From Streptomyces sp. CA-210063 (GTDB lineage: Bacteria > Actinomycetota > Actinomycetes > Streptomycetales > Streptomycetaceae), in NCBI RefSeq assembly GCF_024612015.1, contig NZ_CP102512.1:1550001-1614000 (forward strand): DNA of 64,000 nt, read 5' to 3'. The notes under the pieces are model-generated. The model had not been told where the DNA came from. It did no database searches and worked only from the letters and a program-made list of their open reading frames with translations. Numbering within the stretch: the first letter of the stretch is position 1; each line of letters starts with the position of its first letter. Positions 63,142 to 64,000 of this stretch are shown in pieces. The position numbers and the translations under genes were made by a program.

Positions 63142-63799
63142 CGCCGCCGCCTCCCCTCGTGGTCCGCGCCCGGGTGGCCTTGCGTGCGGCCTTCTTGGCC
63201 GGGGCGCTGCCGGCGGCCGTCTTCTTCGCCGCGGCCTTCCTCGGCGTGGCCTTCCGGGCGGAAGGGGCGGCCGTCTTTTTCGCGGGGGCCTTCTTCACCG
63301 CCCGCTTGCGCGGTGACTGCCGCTCGTCCTCGGATGCGTCGTGGCCGACCCGCGGTTTCTCGTCCCCGCCGCCCCTACCCGTCCCGTCCCCGGGGCTCCG
63401 CCCCGGACCCCGCTCCTCAAGCGCCGGAGGGGCTGAATCCTCCCGGGCCTCCTCCTCGCCGCGCCCCGGCAGGTCAGGGGCCGCTCCGGCCAGCTGGTCG
63501 CGCACCTGTGAGGTGCGCCCGTGCAGCCGGTCGGCGAGCCCTTCGATCTGCCGCTCGACGAGCGCGCCGGTGGCCGCCTTGCCGACACCGCGCAGGTCCT
63601 CGCGCAGCTGGTCCCCGATCTCCTTGAACTGCGGGTTGTTCTGCAGCTGTTGTGACACCAGGTCCGCGAGCGCCCGCGGGCTCAGTTGCATCCGCTTGCC
63701 GGCCACCATGGTGCCGACCGCGAACGCGAGTTTCATTTTCTTGGTACGTCCGAGAACGTATCCGGCCCCGATGGCGAGGCCCAGTCCCAGTCGATTCAT
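63134..63799 (-). CDS. gvpY: GvpY-like protein with basic, histone-H1-like tail
   Basis: A 221-residue protein. The head (1-45) is hydrophobic and Gly-rich (LGLGLAIGAGYVLGRTKKMKLAFAVGTMVAGKR). A helical region (about 45-100) follows, then a long Lys/Ala/Pro tail with repeated AKKTA, RKATPRKAA and KKAARKATRARTTR, like histone H1 or HBSu-type tails. The order G-Y-Z places it as gvpY. Its stop overlaps the gvpZ start by eight bases. It could tether vesicles to DNA or to a membrane; that is speculation. Confidence 0.82.
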   Translation of the reverse strand: MNRLGLGLAIGAGYVLGRTKKMKLAFAVGTMVAGKRMQLSPRALADLVSQQLQNNPQFKEIGDQLREDLRGVGKAATGALVERQIEGLADRLHGRTSQVRDQLAGAAPDLPGRGEEEAREDSAPPALEERGPGRSPGDGTGRGGGDEKPRVGHDASEDERQSPRKRAVKKAPAKKTAAPSARKATPRKAAAKKTAAGSAPAKKAARKATRARTTRGGGGDD

Positions 63800-64000
63800 C
63801 CTGTCCTCCCGTCGCCGGTTCCCGTGCTCCGGCGCGCGCTGATCTCCAGCCGGTCGAGAAGCTCGTCCTCCAGGCGGTCGAACTCCTCCTCATCGATCTC
63901 GCCCGCTTCGAGCCGCTGCTCGAGGCGGGCGAGTTCGGCGCGGACGGCCGCCGGGTCGTAGTACTGGCGCTCGGCCTCGGTGAGCACTTGTCTCACCGCC
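63796..64000 (-). CDS. gvpG: Gas vesicle protein GvpG (5' end outside window)
   Basis: The visible C-terminal part of GvpG. EQRLEAGEIDEEEFDRLEDELLDRLE is the conserved acidic helix of the family, after a TEAERQYYDPAAVRAEL segment. The frame stays open to base 64000, so the true start lies beyond the window. The rest of the operon (gvpO, A, F expected) is not visible. The stop overlaps the gvpY start by ATGA. Confidence 0.88.
   Translation of the reverse strand, partial: AVRQVLTEAERQYYDPAAVRAELARLEQRLEAGEIDEEEFDRLEDELLDRLEISARRSTGTGDGRTG

Overview
The window is high-GC actinobacterial DNA and is almost certainly from a Streptomyces chromosome. Evidence: GC-rich third codon positions, frequent GTG and TTG starts, twin-arginine and Sec-secreted polysaccharide hydrolases with CBM2 modules, a CebR-type operator (TGGGAGCGCTCCCA), DUF5753 and ANTAR regulators, and a gas-vesicle operon in the Streptomyces order G-Y-Z-J-L-S-K. 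From memory, S. coelicolor also has its cellulases and gvp operon close together on one chromosome arm; I could not check that synteny here.

Layout. 1-2.5 kb: tail of a sialidase-like gene with a LamG domain, then a membrane-anchored beta-propeller-like protein. 2.4-10.4 kb: metabolic genes (SBF-type transporter with divergent LysR regulator, long-chain acyl-CoA synthetase, Tat-exported lyase-like protein, aldo/keto reductase, SDR, methyltransferase with a His-rich head). 10.6-21.4 kb: a plant-cell-wall island of divergent GH6 and GH48 cellulases sharing two CebR boxes, a GH74 xyloglucanase, a secreted EEP-family phosphatase/nuclease and a PL11 rhamnogalacturonan lyase. 21.5-28.2 kb: small regulators and housekeeping enzymes, including a WYL regulator with an 11-bp-arm palindrome over its own start codon. 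28.4-36.2 kb: a second DnaK, OsmC, a coupled MoxR ATPase/metallopeptidase-VWA pair and a large membrane phosphodiesterase. 36.4-42.2 kb: a degenerate serine-recombinase-like protein, two MBL-fold hydrolases, DedA, a lysine-free aminotransferase-like protein and a secreted His-rich protein.

42.4-64 kb reads as a stress island: GAF-ANTAR and PAS-GAF sensors, a SigB/SigF-type sigma factor, a TPP enzyme, DUF2795 and CBS proteins, a PLP decarboxylase, DJ-1/PfpI protein and large catalase, an eRF1-like (Vms1/Rv2629/Balon-type) protein beside an ABC-F ATPase, a PAP2-diacylglycerol-kinase fusion, and the gas-vesicle operon, which runs off the right edge. One SigB-type promoter matches the published consensus well. 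Gas vesicles, catalase and SigB-type sigma factors are known osmotic/oxidative stress functions in Streptomyces; their shared control here is inference.

Between genes are eight copies of a dispersed hairpin element (full copies 81 bp), four short tandem arrays with unit lengths of 15/30, 16, 21 and 31 bp, and several strong stem-loop terminators. No tRNA, rRNA, CRISPR array or intact mobile element was seen.
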